DNA of 34,817 nucleotides from Paramacrobiotus richtersi (lineage: Eukaryota; Tardigrada; Eutardigrada; Parachela; Macrobiotidae), in NCBI GenBank assembly GCA_034698045.1, contig JAQGAU010000199.1, positions 1-34,817 on the forward strand. The letters run 5' to 3'. Under the pieces are notes generated by a model. That model was not told where the DNA came from. It was given only the letters and a program-made list of their open reading frames with translations, and searched no databases. Below are positions 1-10,837 of this stretch, piece after piece. A program made the position numbers and the translations under genes. Every line of letters begins with the position of its first letter. Position 1 is the first letter of the stretch.

Positions 1-64
1 AATTCAACGAGCATTTTGATACCAAAGAAGTGTAACTTTGTTCTTTCTGAACAATGTTACAAGC

Positions 65-732
65 ATGTCAAAACATCGTGGACCTTCAATTACGCTGGAT
101 GAAATCATGAAAACCCATGATGACTCAGAACACTCGTGGCGTTCTTCAGCAGCAAGAAATTTACGCTCCATTGGCACCATAATGTTCCTTGAATTATGCT
201 CTTTTATCTGCACTGTCGTTTGTGAGTTTTGGTGGAGAACAGACGCAACGGCAAAAGTTCGAAGGTAATGGAAAAAGCGAGACACGGAGCGTGGAGTTGC
301 GAAGGTGCTTTCTGTATGTCAAAGCATTGGGGGGAAGAGGCTAGACGCACGGTAGAGCGAATATGAGCCGTAGTAAAACCGTGGGGCAGATATGGGCGAT
401 GTCCTCGTACGGAAACTACGTGCTGAGCCTTAACGTTGCAGATTACCATCTTAAGCGCAAGCGCCACAGTCCTTATGGTTGCGTCCTGTACAACGATGGT
501 TGTACATTTGCCCTCAATCTTCATTCAAGTGAACCAAGTAGGAAGGAAATACGTAATGGAATCACCTGCAGTTAACGCCATACCGGAATCAGAAATTGAG
601 CCACCCGTTGATGGATGGTTCCCTACCTTGCTAATTTTAGCAGCAGTAAGTGTAGCTGGTATCATAGTTTTCAAGTCAATGATTAGTAGTCAATTACCAT
701 GCATTTTGTCACTTAAGTTTCACATCGTGTGA
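65..732 (+). CDS. probable small multi-pass membrane protein, 2 (or 3) exons
   Basis: I do not recognise the family. The ATG at 65 opens a frame beginning MSKHRGPSITLDEIMK. Exon 1 runs 65-264 and meets a GTAATG donor at 265. An acceptor after TCTTAAG at 455 gives exon 2 from 456, and the phases agree (AG + C makes Ser). Reading exon 2 to the stop at 730-732 gives 158 residues with three hydrophobic stretches, around residues 36-57 (IGTIMFLELCSFICTVVCEF), 70-90, and a third starting WFPTLLILAAVSVAGIIVF. A GTAAGT at 646 is an alternative donor; joined to an acceptor at 929 it gives a phase-0 last exon 930-995 (151 residues, total also divisible by three) but cuts the third membrane segment. I prefer the 158-residue form for that reason. 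The N-terminal arm is polar and would be cytosolic or lumenal. Splicing is inferred by eye. Confidence 0.45.
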
Positions 733-995
733 AAGAGAAAACCGTTTTTGACACTCACGCTTCAGGCAGAATCATATGCCGCTCCGTAGCAATCCCGTAC
801 ACAGTTTCACTGAAATAATTATGTTTTTGAATAATTCCGTGAAACTTAATGACGCTTCTGTTAACTTAAATTTTTTATGGTGCTGAGTGCTTTATTTTAT
901 ATAAAGTGGCAACCAGTAAGTTTACGCAGGAAGTGCCGAAATGCTTTCCTATTCCGAGTACAGTACCAGCTGTGGTTTGCAATGCCTGTAATTGA

Positions 996-1220
996 CCAGC
1001 TGAAGCGAAGGGCTTTCATATTATTTTAATCAAAATGAGTGTTTCGTCCGTCCTGTTGGTCACGCTATATACAAGCATGTCAGGTTGCGCTGCCCCGCAA
1101 CTCACTCTTGTTTGTAATGTTCGAATTTTTAAATTCAAAATTTCATGAATGGTACGATAGTTTTTCACAACCAAAGGTGTTATTCTTAGCTGTCACTTGT
1201 GAGGGACGGCCGTAGTGAAG
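996..1220. other. unassigned spacer
   Basis: I see no convincing exon, repeat or RNA gene here. The stretch is AT-rich non-coding DNA between the first gene (or its alternative last exon) and the first palindrome. Confidence 0.4.
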
Positions 1221-1278
1221 CACGATGCATGTAAATCCCTACGTCCTTATAAGGACGCAGGGATTCACATGCACCGTG
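1221..1278. repeat. 58-bp near-perfect palindrome
   Basis: Arm 1221-1248 (CACGATGCATGTAAATCCCT...) is the reverse complement of arm 1251-1278, with three mismatches and only a 2-base centre (CCTTATAAGG). It would form a long hairpin or cruciform. It may be a tiny foldback element; I saw no clear flanking target duplication. Confidence 0.75.
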
Positions 1279-1471
1279 AGTGTAGTGGCTGACATGTTCG
1301 ATGGTATGGTACCGTCTTCACACGAAGGCGTTAAACCACGAAATCTTATTGCACTTTTTCAGGAGACACGGTTTGAAAGCAGTGCTAGTATCTAAACATC
1401 GTGTTCCTTAAAAAAGTAGCATGTAAGGATTCCGAAAGGCAAGTCTTAGTTAGTGAGTGGGCGTGCCAGAT

Positions 1472-1616
1472 TAGAGCGGTCAGATTAGAGCCGTCAAAAA
1501 GTGGGCCCGGGCCCACACCAAACGGGGCTGGCGCGGTGAAAAAATACAGGGAGCCCACACCAAAGCAGGTACGTGGGGCCGAAGGCTCCCACGTACCGGC
1601 TTTGGTGTGGGCCCGC
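1472..1616. repeat. GC-rich double hairpin unit
   Basis: Three structures sit side by side. A 14-base unit AGATTAGAGCSGTC is repeated twice at about 1472-1498. A perfect 16-base palindrome GTGGGCCCGGGCCCAC lies at 1501-1516. A long hairpin follows, with arm 1553-1577 (GCCCACACCAAAGC, then AGGTACGTGGG) matched by arm 1588-1612 with one mismatch and a 10-base loop. The hairpin motif CCCACACCAAA also occurs at 1512-1522 in direct orientation. A reading frame of 74 codons spans it, but it is explained by GC content rather than coding. It could be a foldback transposon remnant or a structured repeat. Confidence 0.7.
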
Positions 1617-1839
1617 TGGACATGAATGGGGACGGAGAGACAACCATTCGTCTGTGTCTGTTAACTTTAATGTCTTTCTAAATTTTTAAGATGTCTTCCA
1701 GTGACACGAACATGTATTAAAGCTAGAAGCCCATCCACATGCTACACTACACATACCACATACTGTACAGTGACATATTAAGAATTAAGGGGGAAACTGT
1801 GTTTATGGCAAGTGTTTTCAGAACTCTTGGAACCATTCA
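1617..1839. other. unassigned spacer
   Basis: AT-rich sequence between the hairpin unit and the 143-bp tandem repeat. No exon, RNA or repeat could be supported. Confidence 0.4.
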
Positions 1840-2125
1840 ATGGCAAAAATTACTGCGCTCCGCGCAACCTTGCTGCAAAAAACTCCGGTTAAATGCATCA
1901 ACTCAACGCACAAATCTCAAAAATCGCTGCGCTCCGCGCAGCTTTTCCAATATTTACGGGAAAAACGCAATCGGCCTATTAATTCCAATTTTGTCGCGCT
2001 GCGCGCGCAACTTTGCGGCAAAAAACTCCGGTTAAAGGCACTAATTCAACGCACAAATCTCAAAACTCGCTGCGCTTCGCGCAGCTTTTTTGGTATTAAT
2101 TCCTAATTTTTCGCGCTGCGCGCAA
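1840..2125. repeat. 143-bp tandem repeat, two copies, with GCTGCGC..GCGCAGC hairpins
   Basis: The block GCAAAAAACTCCGGTTAAA starts at 1875 and again at 2018, giving a period of 143 bases. Each unit carries the block CAACGCACAAATCTCAAAA and a small hairpin, GCTGCGCTCCGCGCAGC in one copy and GCTGCGCTTCGCGCAGC in the other. Extra TCGCGCTGCGCGC motifs at about 1992-2008 and 2109-2123 alternate with these. The adjoining 2140-2240 is unusually GC-rich (runs such as CCCCCCAGCGGGCCC). Overlapping open frames through the array look like shadows of the repeat. Confidence 0.75.
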
Positions 2126-2239
2126 AATTCCAGCGAAAAAACCACCCACGGGGTTGGGGATGCCCCCCAGCGGGCCCTAACGCATAGCTTCGGCGCGGCC
2201 TGGCCCACATCGAACCGAGAAGCTCGGCACGCCGCTGGC

Positions 2240-2690
2240 GGTAACTGATTTTCAATATTTACTTTCGATAAATCATTTTTCCGTCTAACCATGGATCCCT
2301 GTACGTTGCTGCATTACCCTGAACCCTTCAATACGATTAGTTGCTGTACAGATAGTTCCAAGCCAGATAGTGCAAATCGTTTCACAAAGAAAATGAGATA
2401 ATAAAGATAATAAGATTTAAATGTATCAGAAACTGATATCGCGCAGCATTTGGTCTTCATGTGCAGTTCTTGTTGTCTGTTTTCTCTTTGATACTGGTGG
2501 GTTTGGCGTCGATACACAGTGTTATGCCCATATTCATGGCTTTTCGGTGTTGTTGTCCATTTGTTTGTTATTTTTCTCAGAAGCTGAAGTAAATTTGCCC
2601 CTAGACAGATAGAAGCCACTCTCACAGCATTCCGACTGCTGGTTTGTGACAGTGCCTAAAGCAGAATGAAGGGGGGAGGTCACCACGACA
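2240..2690. other. unassigned spacer
   Basis: No supported gene. A 63-codon frame at 2421-2612 encodes hydrophobic residues but lacks splice context or any recognisable motif, so I do not call it. Confidence 0.35.
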
Positions 2691-3180
2691 TTTGGTACCA
2701 AAGAAAACTCGTACCAGGCCAAATCGTACCAGAGAAACTTCGTACCACGATACAAAAATAGATAAATACAGAAAATGGAAAAAAAAACGAAACAAAGAGC
2801 GACTAAAAGAAACCAAAAGAAACCAACAGAAATCAAGAGAAACAGGGATAAACTAAGAGAAACCAAGAAAAACTAAGATAAACCAAGAGAATCCAATAGA
2901 ATCCAAGATATAAGTGAGAATAAACTAAGAACATAATCCAAAAATTATAGTTTACCGAAACGAATAAACTAGACTAAGAATAAGAGTTTAACCTAGAATA
3001 CAAACCAAGAATAACAGCTTACTGAGCTTAACCAGGAATATAAACTAAGAAATAATGTTTTGGCCACGAATATTGACCAAAAATAATAGTTCAAGCAAGA
3101 ATAACAGTTTAACTAAGAACATAAACTGAGAACATAATTTAAAAAAGAGCAATAGCATCACAAACTAAGAGTAACAGGAA
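2690..3180. repeat. A-rich, T-poor degenerate minisatellite
   Basis: Short degenerate units of about 13-20 bases (variants of AACCAAGAGAAACTAAG and AACTAAGAATAACAGTTT) repeat from about 2790 to 3180. The first part is strikingly short of T on this strand. The borders carry GGTACCAAAGAAAACTCG and GTACCAGG-type boxes (2693-2750) and similar GGTACGAATTA boxes at 3200-3300, so the array may lie inside a larger dispersed repeat whose edges share the GGTACC motif. Confidence 0.6.
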
Positions 3181-4789
3181 AACCTAACTGACGAGTTGTG
3201 TGTGGTACGGAACATCCAGGCACGAATTAGGTGGGTACCAAGTGTCTGGGTACAAATTACCCACCACCGGCCGGTCACAACTTTTTTGGTACGAATTATT
3301 GGGACGCGAAGGGGGCGATTTGCTTCCCGCGAATATGCCTATCGGGACAGCTCTTTGTAGAACTGGAACTGCAGATTTTTGATATCAAAAACAGGGCCGC
3401 AGTATTGTGCGGTTTCCGCCGCACCCACATCGCTGTCGGTCACGAAACGGTTCCGGGCTTTTGGGCTTATGACTATTCCTAACTTCTACCGTATGAGATC
3501 AATTGTAGACTTTGCCCTCGTCTATTTGGCTTATTTGTTTCCATTATGTAAGGCATTTCGTTACCATTGAAACCGTACCATTGGAACTGGAATATAACCC
3601 ACACGGCGGCACACGCCCATTACGTTCCACAACTTTTAGCTCTACAGCTTCTTTTCCAATAAATATGCACTTAAAACTTAAAAGTGTCAACTTCCGAAGA
3701 ACGTACTTATATCCCAGTGAACATGTCTCAAACTGCAGTCGCCTGCAGAGAAATGTTTATTACAGGATGCCGCTTATTGTGTTGTACTATTTTGTTTTGC
3801 TTTATACTTCCGGCAGCAACTAGAAAAACCTGGGTCAATAAAGAAATTTCGCCATCCTCAGTCAGTCTTTTTCAAGATCTTCAAATCTTCTAGAAACATG
3901 CAAGAAGTTATTTTACCAACTAGTACCCAGGTAAAATTTTGCTCCATGTACTGATCCTTGTAGGGTAACGTGTTTTCTGATAAGTGTAACAGGTAAATGT
4001 AGTTGAAGCCAAATGAATCTGAGATGTGGAAATGATTCAATCTAAAGATATCTAGTAATAGTTCCTATTACGGAACTCTGTCCCGTGACCACGTGATCTC
4101 CCAAACCAAACAAGCTCCGCTCAAACAAATTGTTTCATTAGGTAGAGCATGCGTCAAAGCGGTTGCACATGCTTATTTTATTTTGAAAGAAATCAACAAG
4201 CAGAGTCCAAAGCATTTGAAACAGACATTTTATGCACTAGTCATACTAACGTGGTACAAACAGAATATTTATTATTAAAAATTGCAAAATGTTACTATCC
4301 GTTGCTATGATTCGGTTTACACAATACTAACACCTTTTTGGATTCCGTATCTTAGAATTTAGTTACACGGTTAAGAGATCGGAAGGAAAGCACAGGCGGC
4401 AGCATTATCCGGTACTTCCGTAAGTACAGACAGGAACTTCTCACAGGAGACACAACAAAACAAAAATTTGACTAGCTAAACCGTACGAAAATCGAGCGGC
4501 GATTCTATGTCTGATTGGTCATTGGCCACAAGTAAGGGGGTCTAGTTAATAAACTGACTTTGTTGTTAGCCGTTTCATATGGGCAAAAAGAACACAAAGC
4601 CGCACTCAAGTAGAAACAAATTATGCATTCACACGGCACAGGTCCCGAAGACTTCGAGAGATATTATGAATAATAACCAGGTCCTTCGGGTAGCCATAAA
4701 CGCTCATCAGATTCCCGCTTTTACTACTAGGAGAGCTCTAGTTTGAACGTATCGGAAACAATTCATGCTAATGGACATGCTTTTTCTAG
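3181..4789. other. largely unassigned; one possible signal-peptide exon
   Basis: GGTACC-type boxes related to the preceding minisatellite occupy 3200-3300. A frame from an ATG at 3723 to a stop at 3891-3893 (56 codons) has a hydrophobic core, CTILFCFILPAA, like a signal peptide, but an AATAAA lies inside it at about 3838. I see no downstream exon to pair with it. The remaining sequence shows nothing I can support. Confidence 0.3.
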
Positions 4790-6081
4790 GCCTCCGGATA
4801 CGTCGATGCTGCACTGCTTGGTGCTTTTTTGTTCTTGATGGTTCTCGACTGGAAAAACAAGCGTCGTATTCCAGGGCTGTCGAACAGATTCCCTGGCGTA
4901 TCTTTGCTACCTGTTTTGAAAATGAAATGAACGTTAACGTAACTGCCTGAGCAGTATACACATTTCCTCAGTGTGAATTGTTAAATATGTTAGAAAGCTC
5001 TACGCTTCAAAAGTGAGGCAAGCTTTTCACATCGGAGATTCGGAAGCCATTATAAACAAAACCGAACTCGTTCGTCGTTATATTTGAATTTCTCGGCAGC
5101 GAATTTCAAGCAATAAACTTGGACAATACTACGATGTAGACAGATCCTATACGAACTGCCCCGCTTAAACTAGAATGACTACTTTCGTCTCCAAAATAGC
5201 AGGAAAAAACCTTCGAACACAGCCAGCGTGGGCATATATTGGTGACTTTTAATAAGCCGCAACTCTCGCTTCACCCTCTGCAGGAACTCTCGCGTCGCTT
5301 ATGAGACCAGAAAAGCACCGTATATTTACTTAGTGCAATACATGAGAAGATATATACCTGCGGAGATCACAGGAAGAACCGAGAGTTTTGGAGAATCATT
5401 GCTACAATCCCGGTCGTTCCAGATCCTAATAATGTGAGTGATTCTGAAACGAAATTTTGTTAAACTGGTTTGAGTGCGACCAAGACTTTTGGTGGGCGAA
5501 GTTACCGGTTACGAACGAATAGTTCTACAATCGCGGATAATGTAACATGCGGAATAATCTGTGTATGCAGGAACTGACAACAGACAATCCAGAGAGACAT
5601 CCTTGTGCGCCACAGTGCCAGATTATTCCTATTATTTATTCCGTTACAAGGCAGGTTACCGTTTGCTTCTACCGTTAATAATGATAGCACGGGAGCTGAA
5701 ATCTGGCTGAACAATCAGTTACCAAGAAAGAAACCAGGATAGTCCGCCAGCAATAATTAAACAAAATGTGAAATCTTGTACAGGCATGCCAAAAGGGCGC
5801 TAAAGAACGACGGCTTAGAGGGCTATTGTCCATGTGGTCCAAGATTTTCTGCAGTCGCAACTCCAGGGTGTTTGCGCATGGCATTACTGACACTTTCTTG
5901 TTGATAGCCGTCCGGTTGTTTCGCGAAAAGTACGGCTTCACAGAGTTTTCGAGGACGACTGTATCCGTAAGATAAGCGGGCAGTGCGCACTGTTCAGAAA
6001 ACTTGACTGTACTGCCAAATCGCTTCTATGCTTTTCCAGCGAGCAAGCAGCGCTAGGGATTACAGTGTACGACTGCTCTAA
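4790..6081 (+). CDS. probable multi-exon gene, family not recognised
   Basis: Four pieces at the 3' side join in phase 0. These are 5334-5433 (TTTACTTAG acceptor, GTGAGTG donor; contains FWRIIATIPVVPDPNN), 5571-5654 (TATGCAG acceptor, CAG|GTTACC donor; ELTTDNPERHPC...), 5784-5966 (TTGTACAG acceptor, GTAAGATA donor; contains HGITDTFLLIAVRLFREKYG) and 6040-6081 (CTTTTCCAG acceptor, ending RASSARDYSVRLL then stop). An upstream exon 4790-4897 (TTTTTCTAG acceptor, GTATCT donor) encodes a hydrophobic segment, VDAALLGAFLFLMVLDWKNK, then RRIPGLSNRFPG, like a membrane anchor followed by a basic, proline-containing stretch. I could not find the exon linking 4897 to 5334 in the right phase, nor the first exon. 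The anchor faintly recalls microsomal enzymes, but I would not name a function. An open minus-strand frame overlaps 5675-6273 and is the main competing reading. Confidence 0.42.
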
Positions 6082-8869
6082 CAATTTACTGGTCGGTTGA
6101 AATAAACGCATAACCAGACATTGCTCGAATGGCATGCCGTTGTGTGGCACACAGCCTGATGTAGATATCACCTTACTCCCGGGAAAGTGGCACCCGTATC
6201 CGGCGGCCGGGAGGCGGGGTTTCGGGCGAGCCTTGCAGTACTGTGAACGTGACGGGGTCCGATTCAGCAACATGAATGGTACCGTTAGAGTCGGCGCCTG
6301 CGTACCGCCAGCGTTTGGTTGCCTGTAGATATACGCCTGTCAAAGCGCGTGCTCCAGTTCTTCTTGGCTGCTTATCCTAATTTTTTGATATGTAGAAATT
6401 GATTCGTAATCTCTTCATCTAGAGCTTTGAATGTTGTACCAGTCGATGCGCCCGTCTTATTCTTCCGTTAGATTCAATCCTCTGCAGACGTTTGCTTCGG
6501 CCCATTCAGAAGCAGTGCCCGAGATTAAAAAGTAGTCCCAGTCGAAATCAGCTTAACTTGCGGCTGATTTGGCTTTATGAGCCGCGAGTCCTAAAATGTT
6601 CACTAGCGTTTCTGTCCCTATTCTGATACAATACCTATTACCGACATCAGACTGGAGCGACGAAAGTTTAACGTTAACGAAAGGCACGAACAAAAAATGC
6701 CTACATTAGGCGGACAACGGTCGGTACTTACTGTAACTGTGCTTTATTTCGGCTCCGTTGCAAAAATCCGTATCGCAGTAACATGAAATAACGCTTTCCT
6801 TTAGTGTGGTGCACTTATTCGCTTCGCCTTCTTCCGGTTTCCAACAACTTTTGGTTACATCTCCCCCTAAAAGCGGTCATTGCAGTGCAGTTAGCACCGG
6901 AAAGCCAAGAAACACTGATTGTTCTGAATTATTTTCACTAAAAATTTTTTTTTTCTAGCAGATAATTATCACACTTTTTTGTGCATTTTGTGCTTCTGTG
7001 AAGTAAGTAAAACTAATAATAATAATCGAAGGGAACACATTGGACATTCTGTTGCACGTGAACTATGCGCAATATCCATCCAGCTCTATCGAAAAACTAG
7101 CTTAAATCGAACTGCTCGTTTAATCTTAAGTATTGCGATTAACCTGAATCAACGAAGTGTGGTTCAAAAAACTTTTCAAACTTTGACGATCTTTCTCGAA
7201 AAATCCCTGGGATGTCTGGCAAGGTCTAAAACCTGGGCATGGCCCCTGCCCATGGGCATGCCCAGTGGGCATGGGCACCGGAAAACCTGGGTTAACCAAA
7301 TTCTAAAACTTGGTCAAGCCTGGATAAAGCTGGCCATGGTCATTCAAACCAAAAGTAGAGCGTAATGCTACGTTTTATGCGTGCTGACCACTACGTAGAT
7401 GCGTTTTGCAATGAGCGAACACACAGCAGAAAACAGCCTACACAAGCTTCTGTCAACCATTCTGCATAACCGCTTCCCATTTCCCAGTTCACATATTAAA
7501 GTAGCGATGGCAGTACGTTATGTGTAGTAACATATCTCGTATAGCAGGGGACTCTACATACTGAAGGTATGTTGCCCCCGGTCACCTGAGACTGTTCCCT
7601 TATGCCTGTTCTAAGTAATCGTGATAACTATGCATTGCACCATTACCATTGACGTCACAACTGATTCTGAGCAAAATATTACACAGACTCGTTAATACTG
7701 CAGAGCTACTGTAGTCCAGACATTAACGTCGAGTTTCATCGCTGTGTTATGGTGAAGGAAGTTGAATGAGTGATGTGCATGGTGGAGTTGGTGTAAAAAC
7801 ATCGACCTTCGATTATTTGTTTGTAACAAGCATGGACTTAACCAAGTGCGCAAAAGACGGGATGAAAGAAGAGTAGCACGTACGAGCACAAAATAATAAT
7901 CTGTTATCTATGGCACAAAAAAATGCATACTGCTGTGCTGAACAAAACTGTTTCACTGTCTCGCCAAGCAGACTGCATGTACATTTGTGGCGGGAAATAT
8001 GCGTGATATGTAGGCAGTATATTAAGCTCTTAGCTTTCGTAGTTTAACAAGTTCCAACCAAAACATCTACGTTTTTCACGGTAATTTATGCGAACCGTAC
8101 AGTCTAATAAAAGCGTGCATAATAATGGCCATCCGGAAACCCAGGATCATTTCCATTTCGTGTTTGATCAGAAATGAAAGTCTGTTTCTTTTACAAGTGT
8201 TCTGTTAGTGTGGATCGTCATCCCTTATACCAAAACGCGGCCTTATTACAATGTCGACATTTGTATTAACCGATCTTCAATAAACATACATATGATATGC
8301 CGGACACGACTATATCATTGATTACCCGCTACACGATCGATACAAAAGCAGCTGGGATGCGAAATAGCTCCTTCCTGACTGCCTCAACCTCAGCGACCCG
8401 CTTGAATATCCCATGTGATTAAACACTCGAACACGAGAAGTGTTAACGGGCGAACGGATGAAACGTTTGTACAACTGATCGCAAATTCCCTTCTTAGTTT
8501 TGCACCCTTTACACACTAGCGTTATCGTTTTCTAGAAAAATTAGAGTTTTCATTATGCAAAATATGAGTTATTAGCAGTTATAGTGGCATAATTCAGAAA
8601 TAAATTAAGAGGCAGCCAAGTTCGATAGAAACGTTTACATGCTGTGACGACTTGTTTACATCATGCGCGCCGGTTCAAAGAGCACTCTCTGGTATAACGT
8701 TTTACGGCCCATCCACCGAAGCTAGAGATAAGATCTGTTCGCCCAACGCGCCTGCAGGAGACCTGCTTAAGGGAACAGACATCCGGCCCGCACACACCAC
8801 ATCACAATGAACTGTACCAAGAACTTACTATATCTAAAACGACTGGTAGGTGATTGCGCAGTCACGCGT
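6082..8869. other. mostly unassigned
   Basis: No gene could be supported. Open stretches on both strands (for example 6134-6328 +, 7692-7889 minus and 8322-8516 minus) have no motif or convincing splice pairing. The only structured spot is the GGGCATG cluster listed separately. Confidence 0.35.
7227..7285. repeat. GGGCATG/CATGCCC cluster
   Basis: Within 60 bases the heptamers GGGCATG, CATGGGC and CATGCCC recur about seven times in both orientations, around CCTGGGCATGGCCCCTGCCC. The ends read ACCTGGG on both sides. The patch is far more GC-rich than its surroundings and can fold on itself. Confidence 0.6.
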
Positions 8870-9061
8870 GACGTTTGCAGTCAGACATGTAAAGAATAAC
8901 ATACCCGTAGACTTCTATGTTGTTAGCGAATATAATAACTCGGTTCCATTTCCATCATAAGTAGCCCACTTTATTTCAAAAGATAGAGCAACAAATGTGG
9001 GTAGTGTCCAAACTACTGATTTGAATTATTGGTTCGAAAGAAAAGAGTTTTGACCGTTTCC
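8870..9061 (-). repeat. diverged repeat arm, inverted copy of 12990-13195
   Basis: Read on the minus strand this stretch contains TTTCTTTCGAACCAAT, then a TAGTAGTTTGG-like block, AACATAGAAGTC and a GACGT-containing end, in the same order as the plus strand at 12,997-13,195. The similarity is partial, with small gaps. Together the two segments bracket the LINE and about 2 kb of other sequence. Confidence 0.5.
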
Positions 9062-9068
9062 AGTTAGC

Positions 9069-9946
9069 ATGAAAATCTACGAGAGGTCTCTGTTCTTGCG
9101 CTTCACGAATATGCAAGCCGAAAACCGAATAAAAACCGGCAGTCAAATATCGGAAAATTTTGCGCTACAAAAAGGGGTAAGGCAGGGTGATCCATGTTCA
9201 GGGCTACTGTTGGACATCTACATCGATGGCCTTACACAGTTTGAGCAGAAAATCGGATAACTACGGTCAAAATTGGTCAGATTATGCTTTTCTTGCTGAA
9301 GTACGCGGACGATGTAGTGGTGTTTGCCCATTCCGAAAAACATCTTCGAGAATCAGTTGACAGAATTACTGCGTATTCTGAAGATCACGGGTTAATAATC
9401 AATATCAAGAAATCGGTCACTATGGTAGTAAAAGGTCAGTCGACCCTGCATACCAGGTGCCTGGTACATGTGAACGGAGTCTTACTGCATCAGGTCAGCG
9501 AGTTCAAGTATCTCGGCGTGCACGTGTACGAAACATTGTCGCTAACCAAAACAAGCAAGGCATTGATTGAATCAGCTCAAAGAAGTTATTTTGCTCTTTT
9601 ACAAAAAATCGAAAGCCTCACTCTGCAAATGTTGTTTAAAGCAGCGGAAAACATTTTCGAAGCGACAGTAATAAGCCATATCCTATTCGGCTCGAAATAC
9701 TGCGGATCGAACGAAGATGTCGACAGGTTACAAATAAATTTCTTCCGATGGTTTTTTAAGATCAAACAGAAGATGGCAGCAGATGCCTTCTATCACCTCA
9801 CGACCAACTTACCACTCCATCATCGCCAGATTAACAGCCAGCTTCGGTATCTTGCTCGTTGCCTTAAGCGAGCACCAGACAGTCTGATTCGTTTAGCCTT
9901 AAAAGACTTGACTGAATCAGCACAGAGCAGAAAAAGAGATATTTAA
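9069..9946 (+). pseudogene. LINE reverse transcriptase fragment
   Basis: The first frame (9069-9260) carries RT motif B, GVRQGDPCSGLLLDIYIDGL. A shift near 9255-9260 moves reading to 9246-9946, which carries the catalytic YADD box (LKYADDVVVFAH) and motif D (GLIINIKKS). The thumb-like region follows, with FKYLGVHV. The two catalytic aspartates of YADD are intact, but the fingers region with the first catalytic aspartate is missing, so the fragment cannot be active. The product would have copied its own RNA by target-primed reverse transcription. Confidence 0.85.
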
Positions 9947-9975
9947 GGAAAGCTCTGAAGCCTGTCGAAGCGGAA

Positions 9976-10551
9976 ATGAAACTTGTCTGGGGTAATGCGG
10001 CTACGGTTGAGCAGAAGTTAGCCATGATGTTCCCCGTGGACATCATGGCCAAACTTCGGAAGAGATTTCTGGACGACCTTGTAGGTCGAGTTACCGGTAA
10101 CTGCGCCCTTGGAGGGGGGAAGTTGTTTTTCATGTTGCAAGTGCATCCGAAACCACTGGCAGCTCCCTATATCCAGGTATTACCTCGACGTTTAACCAGC
10201 GCTATCATACAGATGCTGACCGGATGTCACTACCTCAGAGTGGAGACCGGACGATGGGAAAAACTGGAACGGAACGAGCGCATATGCCGACACTGCAGGG
10301 CACCTGAGGACGAAATGCATGTGCTGGCCCAGTATCCGTTGCAGCTGCCATCGCGCAAAATGCTCCTGGAAAGGATGACGGCTGTTCCAGCAAACCTGTC
10401 TGAGCACATAAAGCACTGCCTGAACAGCGACTCTTGGACCGACGATATGAACCGGGATGTTCACGCCATTGGCAATTTCGTCCATCGACTTCTGCAGGAT
10501 GCGAAGGACTGTTATCACGGACGGCTAATACTGGACATCAGCGGAAATTAG
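9976..10551 (+). pseudogene. LINE C-terminal domain with damaged CCHC finger
   Basis: This continues the LINE polyprotein in a third frame after a break near 9946-9976. It holds LTSAIIQMLTGCHYLRVETG and then ICRHCRAPEDEMHVLAQYPL. That is the C-x2-C...EDE-x-HVL-x2-C finger found at the C-terminus of many LINE polyproteins, but the last cysteine is tyrosine here. The stop is at 10,549-10,551, followed directly by the 3' UTR. Confidence 0.8.
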
Positions 10552-10837
10552 TTAAAAACTGAACCGGCGATGAAACTAACGCGTTTGTGATTGTCATACA
10601 TGTTTTCCGCGCTGTGGTCGTTTGGGATTACGGCAGACACAGTAGAGAGCATCGTTGAACTCTGTACCATGGGAAGTTTGGAACTACTAGTGTTTGCCCC
10701 ATTGTTACGTGTTACATATCGCACCTTATTCCCTGTTTCCTGTATGTTAGTTTCTTTTTCTGTATGCATGTCATGCAAGTATGTATGGCACCTGCTGGAC
10801 GGAATAGCCCAGAGAAATAAAACTGCTGCTGCTGCAA

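Larger units (their letters stand above)
9062..10837 (+). mobile_element. 5'-truncated non-LTR retrotransposon (LINE), dead
   Basis: The element begins inside the reverse transcriptase and runs through the C-terminal region into a 3' UTR of about 280 bases. It ends at AATAAAA followed by (CTG)4 at 10,818-10,834; a short tandem repeat at the 3' end is typical of several LINE clades. Endonuclease, first reading frame and the RT N-terminal half are absent, as expected from incomplete reverse transcription. The coding part lies in three frames, so there are at least two frameshifts. Clade assignment (CR1/L2/Jockey or RTE-like) needs alignment. Confidence 0.85.

Noticed and set aside
1739-2106. 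Overlapping frames of 88 and 98 codons
   Set aside because: They lie in the 143-bp tandem repeat and mirror its words in two frames.
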